Assembly: GCA_013399115.1 (NCBI GenBank)
Contig: VXAA01007186.1
Location: 1-64,000, forward strand
Direction of reading: 5' to 3'
DNA from: Anseranas semipalmata
Taxonomy: Eukaryota; Chordata; Aves; Anseriformes; Anseranatidae
DNA: 64,000 nucleotides
The number at the start of each line of letters is the position of its first letter. The first letter of the stretch is position 1. The position numbers and the translations under genes were made by a program. The notes under the pieces were generated by a model. That model saw nothing but the letters and a program-made list of their open reading frames with translations. It did not search any database and had not been told where the DNA came from. This document shows, in pieces, positions 48,881-63,241 of this stretch.

Positions 48881-51800
48881 GTGTAATGCCCTGTGATAAC
48901 AGTTGGTGCGATGGAGCAGGAAAGTGATGAGCAAATAATTGGTCTATGTAGTATTTTACCCATTCCTTGCACCTCTGTTTAACTCTCTGCTATCTTACTT
49001 GCCACAATATGGTCTTTCCAGAAATGTTCAGAAGCTATTACACAGTGTTGACATTGCCCAGGTGGGTTAGCATGCAGTATCTTGAATGTTCCAAAGAAAG
49101 GAAGAAAGAAAGGGAGACATGAATTCTAGTTTCCTCTTCTGAATCATCAGAATTCATAAACTTAAATTAATACTGGCAAATTTTAATATGAGGTTTTATC
49201 AACTAAGGAAGATGAACTCCGAACATGTGTCCTTTTCTGGAGTCTGTTGTGAGGAGCAGATAGCCAGTGTAAGGGAGGTAGAGCAACTAAATCCCACATC
49301 AGCTCTCAGTTTGCCTCTGCAAAATCAACTTTGTTCCTGGTATGACCTTCAAAGCACCATAGCCACAAAAAAACTTCTCAAAAAGCTTTAGAAACACCTA
49401 GCTAATGCATTTATCTGTCACACCAGTATTCCTCCATGTTTATTTGCAGAATCAAACCTAAAAAGTCCTGTCTTATCTGCTGCTCTACCTACTTATTCTC
49501 TCCCTTTCTTTGTCTAAAGCAGTCACGCGCTGCTGTGTAAGTTGTCTCAGTCATTCTAGTGATGGTGGCTGAAGTCTGATGAAAGAGATGTGAAATGTTA
49601 TGAATGTGTACTAATTATTCCTGTATTGTGACCCGGAATATCAAAGATAATAATTTGGTTCATAGGAAATCAAATGCTTTGCCTTTCCTTATTCTATGAA
49701 ACTAAAGCTTTTATACTGTATTATCTTGCTCTTCTGTATTTTTGTCAGCTTCGGTAACAACCTGGCTCTCATTTTATTATTTAAGTCACCTGTAAGAGAC
49801 AAAAGAGTGTCAGGGTGAGTCTGAGACAGATTTAATTTTGTGTTCTGGTTGAATAATTTCATACTAAAGCATCTGTGTCAGCTGAGTGTGGGAAAGAATC
49901 ACACTTAACTTTTCTATATGTGCAGTGTAAGGGGATGGAGGAAGCATTTGGATAAACCCAGTGATCATGCTTCTAATTTTATTTGAAAGCAATACAGGTC
50001 TTGCTGGACATTCTTTCATCTGTGAATCATTCTAATGTGTCTTACAACTACAACGAGGAAAAATTGCCATCAAAAGCCATCTGTAGCAACTTTTGTGCTT
50101 TGGAGGTTAACATGGAAGGGTGATTACATAATGAAATAATCTACAAAGTTGTCTGCCAAGTCTTTGATCTGTGGATCTTGCTTTTTCCTAGATGACATCT
50201 CTCCTAAAATCATGGTAATATGCAAAACATATTGTATGTCTCAGAAAATAAGAAGTGAGATTGGTATAAATACTGTTGTTTCAGTCTCCACTCACAAGAG
50301 AATACATCTGATTTTTACTAAAAATGACTTCAAAATTCCTTCATATGCTTTCCCATTGTTTTTCACACAAATTACCATATCATGCTAAATTACCATAACA
50401 CCAGTGTCATACCTGACAAAAATATTCAAGATGACAAGCATGAAATAAAAATACAGATGAAACCTTTGCCCACTGATGCACAAAAAAAAAGGCGTAGCTG
50501 TGGTGAAATATAGTTACAGCGTTAAGGTTTCAGGGAGAAGTTCTTGCCGTGCCCTAAATCCCCAGTCAGCAAGGATGTTACATTAATTTGTTCCCATGGC
50601 TGAGATAATGCTTGAATCTGTTTCTACGTGATCTGTAATTTATTTGGAACACTTCTACTCTTTGGGACAAAATACTTTTTCTAGGAAATGTGTAGAAGAG
50701 AATCTTTCTTCAATCTTCAGAATCGTGTTCCCCTTTGCAAACATTGCTCTCCTGTAAGAACACAGAGTCTATTCACGGACAGACTTAAGTATGTCTGTAT
50801 CTAGACATACATTTTCCTTGTTGCAGCATGGTTCCGTTTCCTTAAAATGTGAGATTTCCTGCACCACATACATCTTGTTAGCAAGCTCTTCCAACTAGCC
50901 AGATACAGTTGTAGAAGTTGGTAGGTAGCAGCACAGCACTGCAGATGTGTCAGATGAGGGCATCAAGCTGGAGGGGAAAGGAAGGAGAGAAGACTTCAGG
51001 TGAGAGCTAAAATGGTGAGCGTCTCTTCTGTCATAGGAGACTTGACAGGACTATTACTTTGCTCTTCCCTGCTCCTCTGCTCCAAGGCAAATACAAGCAA
51101 GGCATATATTGCTCAAATCATGGACAGACCTCGTTGGGTAAATGACATTTTAAATTCTGTGAGAACTATTTCAGAAGTTTCTTCAGCATTCTGTCTCTGC
51201 ACTGCAGAAACACTAATACCACATATTACTTCCATCATATCATGTCTGCATATTTCAGACTTCCAAAGACAACCAAACAGAGGAAAAAATAAACTGATGT
51301 ATATGTGCTTTTCTATTTTTATAATAGGAAAGTACTGTTGTGCTTTTTAAAATCTTGTGAGTTATTTACCATAGAATCTTAATAAATTGTAATTGCACAT
51401 AATTTGTGCACATTCAATGCTAGATGTAACACACAATGATATAATTAATGAATGACTCAGCCTGATTTCATCTTTATGCATCTGTTATTGGAGTAAACAT
51501 ATAGCAGCAGCTATACTTATTACGTACATATGTACAGACAAACATTTTGAAGAGAAGGCTGCTGTGTTTCAAATTTATGTAAGAGATTATATTCTTGACA
51601 TCTTTTCCTGTTTATTAAGCCATAAGGACATTACATCATTTGGAGTCAAATTAAAGAGCTATTGTAAGTATAGATTAAGCTTTCATCAGATATTAGCAAT
51701 AGACCTAGTCTAAATTGAATGTCTGGGAATAATTCCAAATTGTATCAAATCATACATCCATTTTATAATGTTTTACTGAAAAATAACAGGAAACAAGAAA

Positions 51801-54800
51801 ATGTAAACTCATAAGTTAAGTTTTCAACAGATCATGGAATTTTTAAGTGCCAAACATGTTTTGCATGCTCAGAATCTATTGACCAAAATCCTTTTTGAAT
51901 TACAAATTGTTTTCAGCTTGAAAGCCTGTTGTTAGGGAAATGAAGGCTGTGAATGCTAATTTGGATCTGCTTAAGCAATTAAGAACTGCAGTTTGAGCTG
52001 GACACATTTTCTTTGAACAATTCTTTATTATACATGTGTGAATACACCTATGAGCTATGCTAAGGAAGTTACTATCGAGTTTAACAGACAAGGTTAGTAA
52101 TTAGACACAATATTTTTGAAATTGATAAAAAGCTCTAGAAAAGTGGTACTGTTGCAAGGTTGTGTAGAAATTAATGTCTTTTGTTTTGTAGAAAAGCTTC
52201 AGGAGACAAGTTTTGCTGTAAAATCCTGTGCAATAATTTGACTGCTCTTTCAAAGCAGTAGACCAGAACTACTAGGGCAGGTTAATAAAATCACCACTTT
52301 ATAGACCTTTTTACAATAAAACGTAAACATTTGCATGCCATGTTAATTGCTATAACATTGCTGAAGTTTAGTAAACAGTTTTAAATGGTTCATGTTTTGA
52401 CATTGCACTGAAAACATGCTCAACTTTGGAAACAACAATTGTGAATTTTTCAATGATAAATGAGAAATGAATTACATTGTGAGGAAATGGTAAAACAGGA
52501 TTGCAGTCTTTCTTCTAAAGTCAAGCTGTGTCTCACCTTGAGTAAACAGAAATACACAAAGAAGTTTGAACAATGTAAAACAGTTTAGAATTTATTGGTG
52601 AAAAATGCAAACTTGAATAAATATTTACAAAAAATATATTCATTCAAACTACAGAGAGTGTAAACAATTGGGAAAAAGGCCTTTTGTGATTAACATTCTC
52701 AGTTTTCAACTATCTGTTATTATAAAGCACATGATATGATCACAGGTTATCTTTCAAGACTCAATTAAAGCAATTATAGTCCTATTGAAAGCCTGCTGAA
52801 GTAAATGCAAAGGTATCATTGATTTCAGTTGACTTTAACTTGGAGCCTTATTGGTTACATCTGATTGTTATTTTCAGTTTTAAAAATCTTATTTCTTACA
52901 ATAGGTATTTCAGAATGCAATTTGTTGCCCTTCCTCTGATTAGTTTTTGTTATTACTAGTTTGGCTAGTATTATATCTTCATTGTTCCATTTAAGGCTTT
53001 TTGAGGATTGATAAAGATCTGTCCATTTACATTTTTACTATCTATCAAAATATCAGTTTCAGGAAGGATAAGAAATATTTGTCTCTCTCTCCTCCAGCCT
53101 GGATTCTTCATGTTGCTGAGAAGGACTTGAGAAGCCCCTGAGCTTTTTTAAGGAGATTTTCTCCAGAATAGGCACTGCAAAAACTTGCATACACCCAAGA
53201 CTCCTGTAAACATCCAGAGCAAAGAACGTGTAGTAGGGATAGAAGGTGAGACATTCTAGAGTGGGAAAAGGTAGGGGCAGTATGCTGAGGTCTGGGAACG
53301 CTTGCTTCAGGCAGCTGGGAGCCCAGAACTGCAACCTGGTAAGTTGTTCAACTCCCATAACCTGTTGCTTTAAGAGGGGGGATGCGAGATTAGATAAAAA
53401 GTTTTACTGTGCTCCTTAACACGTGTCAGTTTGACAGTGACGTAAGAAGGTAAGAATACATGACTGCATATAGTATTGTCCAGCCTAAAAGTATGTAAGC
53501 TTTCTGCCTGAATTAGTAGCAAATTATCACCATGAAAGAGGGTTTAATGACAGCACTTTAATTTCAGAGTAACAATTTGGTCTCTGGACCAACCATAGAG
53601 CAGCATAGTGACCTATCTTTTTTGTGAATATGTTTTCTAATGCTCAGGTTGCTCAAATTTATGTCTCTGTATATGAGGCCTTGAATAGAAATAGGGCAAA
53701 TAAGATTTTATTATTTTAGAATGCAATACTTCTTTTTTTGTGGATCACTGGAACAGTTCATGTCTTCTAAATGCATAATAGAAGGACAAGAACATTAACA
53801 CAGTCTTTTTTATCTGGTAGTCACTTTAAAATCCCCAAGTTTTTTTTTTTTTTTTTCAGTTTAGTTAAAGGATAAGGAAAAAGGAAATTTCCAAAATATA
53901 ATACCATTTTGGGGTAGGCTGTCCGTAAAGCTGTTTTGTATATTGGATGATGTTGCAAGGGTCAGTCTTCCCTTCCTCCAGCTACTTGTTCTATCCCACT
54001 ACCTTATGTTAACTTTGCAGTGAGCAAGGTCAGCTCATATCTGGCCAAAAACTTCTCTGGGTGGAGGAGATGAACACAAGGGGATTTTTCAGCATTAGCA
54101 GCCTGCTGTTCACTTTTTCAGTTGAAGACTGAAACAGAATGGGCAGCCCAGACGGAGTGGGAGGACAGAACCACTGGTTTAGCTTATGCTGTTCATGGAG
54201 CCTCACCTGCTCGTCTCTGCACATGGTACTCTCTCTCTCATTATAAAGGGCAATGGGACTTGTGTCTCCTCTCACTTAATTTAACAGCAAGGGGGCTGCC
54301 TCTCAACCTTCACTGGTTGCTATGTAAAGACATCATCTCTAATTTCCAAACTGGATCCAAAAGAGTTGGAAATAACTGTTGTCCTGATTTGGTACCATTT
54401 GCTTTGTGCTTGGTTTGAACGGCTATACAAGAAGCAATGCACTGGAAAGTAAAGCCCACTACAAGTCTTGTACTGTGTCTAATCTTCATCCAGTTGAATA
54501 AAGCTTTTGTAAGGAACTGGCATAACTGGGGGATAACCTCCTATCCCTCACCCCCACCCCAGGGGAAAAAACAAAAACAAAAACAACGCAAAACAAACCC
54601 TGAAAAGCTTTAGGATATACAGACCCTCAAGCATATTTATATGCAGAGAGAGGATGGTGAACATTTTGGACTGATGAAGTGTTCCTTGTGTGAACTTAGG
54701 AAGTAGATGTCACTGTTTAGTCTGCTTCTGTTTTCTTTATGTTCTGGAGTCACTGTTTCAAACATCAAATGTCCTGTCTTCTAGACTGTGTATTGTATTG

Positions 54801-57800
54801 TCATAGCCAAAGTGATCCTTTTAAAGCTACTTTTCTGTATTTTGTTAAAAAGAGAATCTGACTGTAAGATGATATGTCATTTAGAAAAAATCAGCAAAAT
54901 GGTCTTATGGAGGAGATCACTTCTGGAGATTCATGTAGCAAATGGCGGTAACTGGAGCAGTTTGGATTATTAATGTGGCAAATAACAAACTTCAGAGTAT
55001 TCTCTCTTTCTTCTGAGACATGAAATGAAGGTTTTGAGAGTAAGTGAAACATACTTCCACTTTTGCAGTGGGAAACAGCAAAATGTGCCAAAACAATCCA
55101 TGAAGCAAATAAAATAAAGCTCTTAAAGGAAAGCTTTAGCTTATAGTATTTGCAGGGTCAGTTACTTGAGAACAGTTAGTGGCAATAAATTAATTTAAAA
55201 TGCATTACAGATGGGGCTGGCATGTTTTTTCTCTTTGACTTCTTGGATTGGATTTGTGCCTAGAGAGATATGGTGACATTTTTCCAAAAATGAGTTATAA
55301 TGATCTATGGCTAAAATTATTCCCTCTATTTTAAAAAATACTTTACGTGTTTTAACACTGCACCTTTGTTGTGCTGTTGTCAGATGTGGGAGGGGGGAAA
55401 AATATAAAATTATATCAGCGGCTAGTTTGGAGTGGTAGAACTTTGATACTTTAGCAAAATACTCATTGGGATGCAATTATAATGGTGTAAAAGGCCTTTT
55501 ACAGGCACAGAATAATTTCTTGTCTTAACCACGATAGGTTGTATCTTTAAGAGCATGTTATACGATACTGTAAACTTCATCAAAATTAGAGTGATTTTGT
55601 ACATATCATGAGTCTTTGTAACCAAAGTAAAGCCTGAACTACACTCAAGAGGTGTAGTTTTTTTAACATGGATGAAATCCATCTTTGCATACAGTGATGT
55701 CCTTTTTCTGGAAAGGCTTTTATGTCTAAAGTGTGTTGATATGGCCTTCCCTGTTGGTCATCTTAATGCGTGAAAAGGATTTCATTAGTTACACTGAGCA
55801 AGAGAAGGATGCATGAAAGGGCTGAGGAACAAGTAAGTAAAACAGCTGTAATGGCTGCAATTTAGAAGAATACCCTTTTCAAGCTACTTTTTTAATGTCT
55901 GAAGGTAAATTGTACTCACAGAAGAAAATAACTGAAAAAGACGTCATTTGAAAATAGTCTCTAAATAGCAGGTATAGTTTAGTCTAAGAAGTTAAAATGA
56001 AAAAGACAAAGATGTGTGTGGATGACAAGCTGTGACAGCTGTTGTTGCTGTTGTCTTTTTAAGAATATGAATGGAAAGATTGTTTATGTAACTGACTTGG
56101 CCTAAACATTGTTCCAGAAGTTGTGCCGAATATATTAATTATTCTTAAGATATTTGGGACAAACTCTATCTCCTTGGTTGCCTGGGAGGCTCCTATTAAT
56201 TTTAATGAATATTGTATATGTTAATTTATGCACAAAGTTGGCCTTATGATACTGAGTCACTGAGGTTAAACCGTAAAACAGGTCATTTTTCTATGAATGC
56301 ATAAGCAAATTTTAGTATACGTGAAGAATGCATTTGTCAGATGCATGCAAACTTTTGCAGACATTCCACTAGGAAACTGTAAAATGCAGAAGGAGAGGGA
56401 CGTTATATTTCTTCATAGTCAGACATTAATAAGATATATTTAATAGTCAAAATCCTGAAATATTCTTTGTTCTTTTGTGTATAAAAAACAACAGTATTTG
56501 AAAAGTTTTGCACTGTTCCCGAAATGGTATTTTTCATGATTTGATCTGTAACCACTGGCATTTATAATAAAGACTACATGTCTATTTTATGTTACAAGTA
56601 ATTCTGTGAACAGTTTCAGTATACTAGCAATTTTGCCACTAGGCAATAGAAGTTTTACATGGTGGTAGAAAAATATTATCTAACTGTCTTGGGGAGGTTA
56701 GGGAAAAGAATTATTTTCATTATACAGCATCATTTGATGCATTTGTTCAGACAAATATAGGATGGTTACCCCAAGGTGCTTACATATTCATCTCTAGCCT
56801 CTTGCCCAAAGAAATACTGTGGAAAATATGAGATGACTAAGACAGTTTGTTTGAATAAGCAGAAATAGTGCCTTGGTGGTTTCATACATAGAGCTAAACA
56901 TATTTGAAATGTTACAGCGATCGAAAATTATATAAATTCAAATTGGATTGAGAGAGTAAGAATGAGTAAAATCATGTAACAAATGTGACTGGCAGTGAAA
57001 CAAAACAGATTATATCTTACATCTGGTTTAGAAGTCTCTTTGTAAGTACTTTTCTATCTGCTTTTATGACTGAGTGTTCTTATATGTAAGAAATATAATA
57101 CAGGCACAAGATTAGAAATGTCTGCCTGAAATACTTGCTACAGAAGTATTCTATTTTGAGGAATGTTATGGAGTATTACAGTTCTAGGGTAAGGAAAGGT
57201 TTCTCAGCATGATACCAAGCATGCTAATTAAGTTAACACTACTTTGACCAGTGGTAGAACCTAATTTGAGATTCAAACACCTGAGCTTTGGATTCTATAC
57301 AATTTGTATGTGGTTGGGTTATCCAGGCTCCCACTGTTGTCAGTAGGAATCCAACTAGTACAATCAGTAATGTCCAGAGAGGTATTTATCTCACCCTGTA
57401 GGAGACACAGGTCCACTGAATGGTTCTGTGCATGCCATTGACTGTATTGACTAGATCTCCATCAGCTAATGGGAAGTTGGGACCCTGTCTCACATGCAGC
57501 TTGGCTTCTAAATCAGAATCCCGAACTAGGTCTGTATTGTTTGTTTATACATGAGCTCCCAGTTGCATTTGAGCTTCCATAGAGTCCTGGAGTCACCTAC
57601 GTGGGGCTGGCAGATGTGACAGATGCCTAAGAAAAAGTTGTTTGCCGTTCAGGAAAGGCAGCTGGAGGCCAGTTGCCATACTATGAGTTATATTGGATAT
57701 TGGTTCCTGTGAATGAGCAACTGAATTAAGCCCTAGATACTTTTCTATCTGGGGAAATAACTAGCTTTGCCCAGGTACTTTCAAAGCACAGCTCCTAGTG

Positions 57801-57840
57801 GGGTTTGTGGCCACAAAGTTACACATCTCCTCAAATGAGA
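48881..57840. other. Long non-coding stretch, no gene recognised
   Basis: About 9 kb, AT-rich. Open frames are at most 116 codons (51000-51350 plus) with no motif. A 99-codon minus-strand frame in a slightly GC-richer patch (53059-53358) is noted in the findings. A poly-T is at 53840-53856 and an (AAAAC)n run at 54566-54598. A relic of a self-complementary ancient repeat lies at about 52788-52850. Confidence 0.5.
54566..54598. repeat. (AAAAC)n simple repeat
   Basis: An A-rich run with three AAAAC units followed by imperfect AAC units, next to a C-rich stretch (CACCCCCACCCC). Confidence 0.75.
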
Positions 57841-57990
57841 GTGGTGAGGCCCTGGAACAGATTGCCCAGAGATGTTGTGGATGCCCCATCCCTGGGTGTG
57901 TTTAAGGCAAGGTTGGATGGGGCTTTGAGCAATGTGGTCTAGTGGAAGGTGGCAGAGGGGTTGGAACTAGATGATCTTTAAGGTCCTTTT
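57841..57990 (+). mobile_element. CR1 LINE 3' fragment, old
   Basis: A plus-strand remnant of ORF2 end plus 3' UTR: GTGAGGCCCTGGAACAGATTGC, ATGCCCCATCCCTGGGTGTG, AAGGCAAGGTTGGATGGGGC, GGTCTAGTGGAAGGTGGC and GGTTGGAACTAGATGATCTT. It lacks a recognisable octamer tail; homology fades after TTTAAGGTCC. The GGCAAGGTTGGATGGGGCTTTGAGCAA segment marks an older CR1 lineage than the copy at 62.7 kb. Confidence 0.9.
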
Positions 57991-60900
57991 CTATTTCTCT
58001 CATCCAGAGCTGTTGTTTTTCTCCTTTCTTTTGCACGCAGTCCTTCAACCTGCCATCTTACCACTACTGCCCAGCCTAACTCTGTTTGTATTGAGATAAA
58101 TGGTAAAGAATGATAATCCAGTTAGAGGTGCCACAACACCAGGGCCCACAATGAAGATTTTTCAGGATTGTCAAGTTTTGCAATTTTGTGATTATAGCAA
58201 TTAAACAGCAGCTCACAGGTACCTGCTTTCTATACACATGTGAACATTATAGTAGTCCTATGTAGACGTACGTTATTGTGAGATTTTAGGATGCCTCTGG
58301 GCAATTGGAGTAGTCAGTTCCTGAGATGTTCAGGACACCTGCAATCTGTGCTGATTTTAATCTAGAATCATGACTTCTGGTTGTGACCCTTTGGCTATAC
58401 TTTAAGTAGTGTGTGTTTCCTTGCATATATTTACATAAAAAGGCAAGCTATCCATTTCATCTGTCAGTATAGGAAGTGCTATGCAAAGAGTGGCTTTTCA
58501 GACAGTTGTTCTCTGGGGACTTAAAACCAACATGCTTCCAGAATCTTACTCTATTTGATTCCTCTGAGAGCTTGCTCAAGAGTCCCATTAAGATGAATGG
58601 CAGAAAACTAGATGAAGCATTACATATCCCAAATTTCCTCTTTATGTTTTTTTTTTTTTCTGTGCTACAGCATCAACTTTTTCCCAGTTATATTTCCTTT
58701 CATTATCTCAGCATCTGCACACTATGATAGGTCACTTTAGAATGACTAGAAGTATATTATGATCAGTCTCTCCCTTTATGTATTGTAGTCCATGACTGGA
58801 AGGATCAGTATGTTTTAGTAATGTTAAAAATCAGTGGATAATTAATGAAAATACTCAGCTTCCAAGCTGAAGTCAAAAAAAATAAAAAAATAAAGGTACA
58901 TATTCAGCCACAGCCGTAAAATTCTTTTAGGAATGATATCTGGCAGCTGAATTTAATATTTAAGAAGAATTGTGTTTGCACAATTAACATTCTAAATTTA
59001 TACTGTAAAGTAATGCAGTGATACCTGTTTGAGTCGCAGAGGTGAACTACTGCACTGATGAACGCTGAAATCAGAAGCTGTTCCTGACAGTGTGGTCAGC
59101 AGAATCATATTCCCTTCTGTCCTGGGATTGGAAACGGCCATTGATCTAGCCCATTGATCTGCCAGGGAAAATATATCCAGCTCAATTCTTCCAACACGAG
59201 GAGGACAGTATTACATTCTGTGATAGTGAGATCCAAACTATTTATTTATTAACTCAGCTTCCAGTTTGTCCTGCTTACTTCTCACCACCATAATGTCAAC
59301 CTTTATTACTCAGCCTTGTAGGGAAAATGAAACAGTATTTGTGTTTTAGACTGTGGTTTTATGACTGGCTTAAGCTGTTGTAAGTGCAGGCTATCAATTA
59401 AAGAGGTGTTTACATGCTCCTCTCTCCTTCCCTTTTGCGCATGTCCCTGTCCCAGACAGCTTGTTTTTATGAGGCTACTAAGTGAGCTGAATGAGGAAGT
59501 TTACTTGGCTAAGAACTGATTACCTTTTCATCTAGGGTCTCTGCTTCAGCTCATTTACATCCAAAGGATCCAAAGTCATCCTGGTACACGACTGCCCATC
59601 TTCTGGTGGCATCATGGATTTAGATTTGCTTATGCCTACAATGTAACCATAACCTCACAAACATAACAATTAGAAGACTAACCAAGAAATTTATCATGAA
59701 AGTGTAGTCTTTCTTGCTAATGTGTGGCATATATTGAAAAATAATAGGAGGGAAATCATTTATTTAATAACCTTTGAAAGAAATTCCTTTGAAGCAAGAT
59801 AGCTATTTTAGGTCACTTAGTTTGAATTTTCTAAGGTATTCAGACACTTTATTATTTAAGTCACAGTCTTTTTCTTTTTTCTTTTTTTTTTTCTTCTTTT
59901 GCAAATAATATGGATAACTGTCTAGCTTTTAAAGTGTTATTCAACAGTGTTTATTCTATGAATTGTCATGTAAACTGAGAATTTTAATCATTTTATATTT
60001 TTCAGTAGACTGTGTTAAGATACATGAAGAGATTATTGTGAAAAGGAATTACATTATCTCTTTTTACAAAAGATTCAATGGATACAATAGGGATTCTAAA
60101 CATGAGACAGAAAAACATTCTTTGTGTAGTGGGAACATATTTGGAAAAAGCCAAGATAAGCGCAGAGCACTTCACAGAGTTTCCTGTTACATCTTGCTTT
60201 TTTTGTTCCTGTTGTACTTGGGATTAACTGAATCTTAACTTCTATTTTCTGTAGAATGAAGTTATATTTCTATTACATATGATACTGGTACTTTTTAGAA
60301 ACACCATATTGTTTGCTTGTTATTGCTGATCACCTCCACCTGTTTTTTTTTTTCTTTTTGTAATTTTGCATTTATTCTGAAATAAAATGCAGTTTTTTTT
60401 CCTTAGATCATTTTTTTTTCCTTCTTCTCACCCACACAATTTTGCGTCATTAGCTTTAGGTCTATAGATTTTTTCCATTAAAGCAACAAGTGTAACTCTG
60501 AATACACTGAAAACTTTCTAGACTTACTATTATTGATTGATCTGTCTATCAATGGGGTGGACAACAGATATATTTTAAAATATTTAGGCTAAGCGATAGA
60601 CATGTAATGTAAATTGCTTGCTTCAGAGCAGGGGACGATTTTTTTTTGGATTTTTTTTTTTTCAAGACAACCTCCTTTTCATTTTTCTGTTCTTTTTCCT
60701 CCCCCTTTGCTATAACTGCATGAAGAGGCAGGCACAGATGCCTGCTGCCAGAATGTGATACTTAACCTGACCATCAAACAAGCCTCACAAAGAAAGGCTT
60801 TTCAGGTCCCCCAGTGAAACAACCACTGCATTTTATTATGGCGTGAAATTAGAAGTGAAAAGCCCTATGGCTCTTGCTATTTAGTAATGCGGAATATGTC

Positions 60901-62735
60901 GTTTCTGATGGTGATGGTAGTGCTGGGAGGGAAATAGAAAGCCAGAGAAGGGAAACAAAGTAACAATTTAGACAAAAAGACCTCCCCCCCTTTTTTTCTT
61001 CGTCTCTGATTGTTAGGTGGTCTATAAAACCATCCTGCGGTAGATACAAGCGAAAAGAACATTTAGTTGCGGCTCTTTCATTCAGAAATGTATGTGTGAA
61101 TTTGCAGGGTGATGTATAAGGAGAGTCATCTGTTATCAGAAGAGTTCAGTAGTTTAACTCATTTATAAAACAGCAACAAAAAACTTGACTGTGCTTGGGG
61201 AGAGCAGCGCTGCTCTGACAGACACTCCAAGTTCCATGGCAAGATGGTGTTTATGACAAGACTGTGTGTGGTTATCTGAAGCTGCCTTTAACAGATTGGA
61301 AGGGGAAAGTGCCAGCCTGAAGAGGTTTTCCCTTGTCTGTTTGGGATTAAAAGAATCATGTTTTCTCAATGAAAATTCTGTGCATACACAAAATGTCAAA
61401 ATATTTATGATCACTTTTATTGTGAAAGTATTATGTAATCACTAAAGCAAATAAGGCAAGCATTAGGAAATGAAAAGACAGTATATGAAAGATACATTTT
61501 AGAATGCCTTTTAGAGTCACCATCAGCTAAGCACTGTTGAAAACAAATTGTGACAGCCTATCCACCGTTCTAATCTCTGGAAGGGAAAAGCCATTGCATT
61601 TTGTAGACCCGTATTTTCAGCAGTAGTAATTACTGATATTTTTACTAGATTACCTGGAAGAGGGGCAGGGAACAGTGATCTAGAAACTAAGAACATACAG
61701 GGGAAAAGTTTCTGCCATGTTGCTTACTCTCTACACGATAGGTGCAGTCTTGGAGAAGCTTTAAAAGCAGAAAGATTTGGTATGACAGATCCATGATACA
61801 CTGATGGAACAGATGCAAACATAACAGATCAGCCTGTTGGTAAACTGCATTGCAGGACTACAGCCTGAAACACGAAAGTTCCGCCAAAGAAGTAAAACTG
61901 GTACTGTTTTTTAATTCATGTAGTTCATTTCAGTATTGGTTATAGCATAGTAACGACACTACTACAGAATTCCACACACAAGAAATAGCACAGAAGGTGG
62001 AAGGCACTAAGCAGTTAAAGCTATTATCACCATCAGAAAGAAGTCTCATACAGAAGTCCTTCTTAACCTTTTTAGATGATCTCTCTTCATTTGATATAAA
62101 ATAATTTATGCTCTTTGACACAGTATATATATCTTGTGTGCACGTGTGCTCCAGGCTTGATTTGCTGCTTCATAGCATTTTGCCAATGTTAATGCCTTAT
62201 ATCTTGACAGAAGCAACATTAGAATGTATAGATTCAGAAAAAGATCTAGGAGGAGTTTTGGAAAAAGAGAACTAATTGGCATTTGATACAATACATAAAA
62301 GCAGGTCAATAGGAGAATAGGAAAACAGTCTTTGAGGCAGCAGTTTGGTTAGTTTGAGTAGGAATAATTGGAACAATTTTAAGGCCAGAGTAGATTGGTG
62401 GAGAAAATGAAGGTGTGAAAGAATGAGACCATGAAAAAGAATATTATCTGTGTAGGAAAGAAGTTGTAGTGAAATATGAAATAGCTACAGCACTGAGACA
62501 TAACCAAAATATTTGTACACATTCTAAACATTTAAAAAGAACTTCAAGGCGATCAGAATGCCCCTTCAAAGTGAGAGATCCACATTGAAGGCCCTTCTCT
62601 AGAGAAGAGCTCATTGCTTACACAAGATGAAACAGCTTCAACAGGAGAGACAGGAAGCTCCATCAAATACTTAGTATTTGGGGGGGCTCATCTTAAATGT
62701 AGGTGGTTTGGGTTCAGTTCTGTGTTTCAAAATCA
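57991..62735. other. Non-coding stretch, no gene recognised
   Basis: AT-rich, with T-rich tracts at 58628-58640, about 59870-59894, 60343-60358 and 60641-60662. Open frames are at most 91 codons. No exon has convincing splice sites on both sides. Confidence 0.5.
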
Positions 62736-62737
62736 GG

Positions 62738-63104
62738 CAAAATCTGGATGAAGGGATCGAGTGCACCCTCAGCAAGTTTGCAGATGACACCAAGCTGGGT
62801 GCATGTGTTGATCTGCTTGAGGGTAGGAAGGCTCTGCAGGAAGATCTGGATAGGCTGGACCAGTGGGCCGAGGCCAACTGTATGAAGTTCAACAAGGCCA
62901 AGTGACGGGTCCTGCACTTGGGGCGCAACAACCCCAAGCAGCGCTACAGGCTGGGGGATGAGTGGCTGGAAAGCTGCCTGGCAGAGAAGGACCTGGGTGT
63001 ATTGGTTGATAGTCGGCTGAATATGAGCCAGCAGTGTGCTCAGGTGGCCAAGAAGGCCAACAGCATCCTGGCTTGTATCAGGAACAGTGTGGCCAGCAGG
63101 ACTC
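62738..63104 (+). pseudogene. CR1 ORF2 reverse-transcriptase fragment, nonsense-mutated
   Basis: The frame encodes the C-terminal half of the CR1 reverse transcriptase. The FADDTKLG motif (62777-62800) holds the paired aspartates of the polymerase active site. The segment [18 protein letters not shown] follows, and then a TGA stop at 62903-62905 where the frame should continue. Past it the same frame runs on through RVLHLGRNN and [13 protein letters not shown] up to the gap. The protein would copy its own RNA at a nicked chromosomal target. This copy cannot, as it lacks the endonuclease and the upstream RT motifs and carries the nonsense codon. Confidence 0.85.
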
Positions 63105-63241
63105 NNNNNNNNNNNNNNNNNNNNNNNNNNNNNNNNNNNNNNNNNNNNNNNNNNNNNNNNNNNNNNNNNNNNNNNNNNNNNNNNNNNNNNNNNNNNNNNN
63201 NNNNNNNNNNNNNNNNNNNNNNNNNNNNNNNNNNNNNNNNN
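63105..63241. other. Assembly gap (137 N)
   Basis: A run of 137 undetermined bases lies inside the CR1 copy. CR1 sequence flanks both sides in the same orientation. The frame of ORF2 after the gap ([18 protein letters not shown]) is offset by one base from the frame before it, so the given gap length is probably not the true one. Confidence 0.95.
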
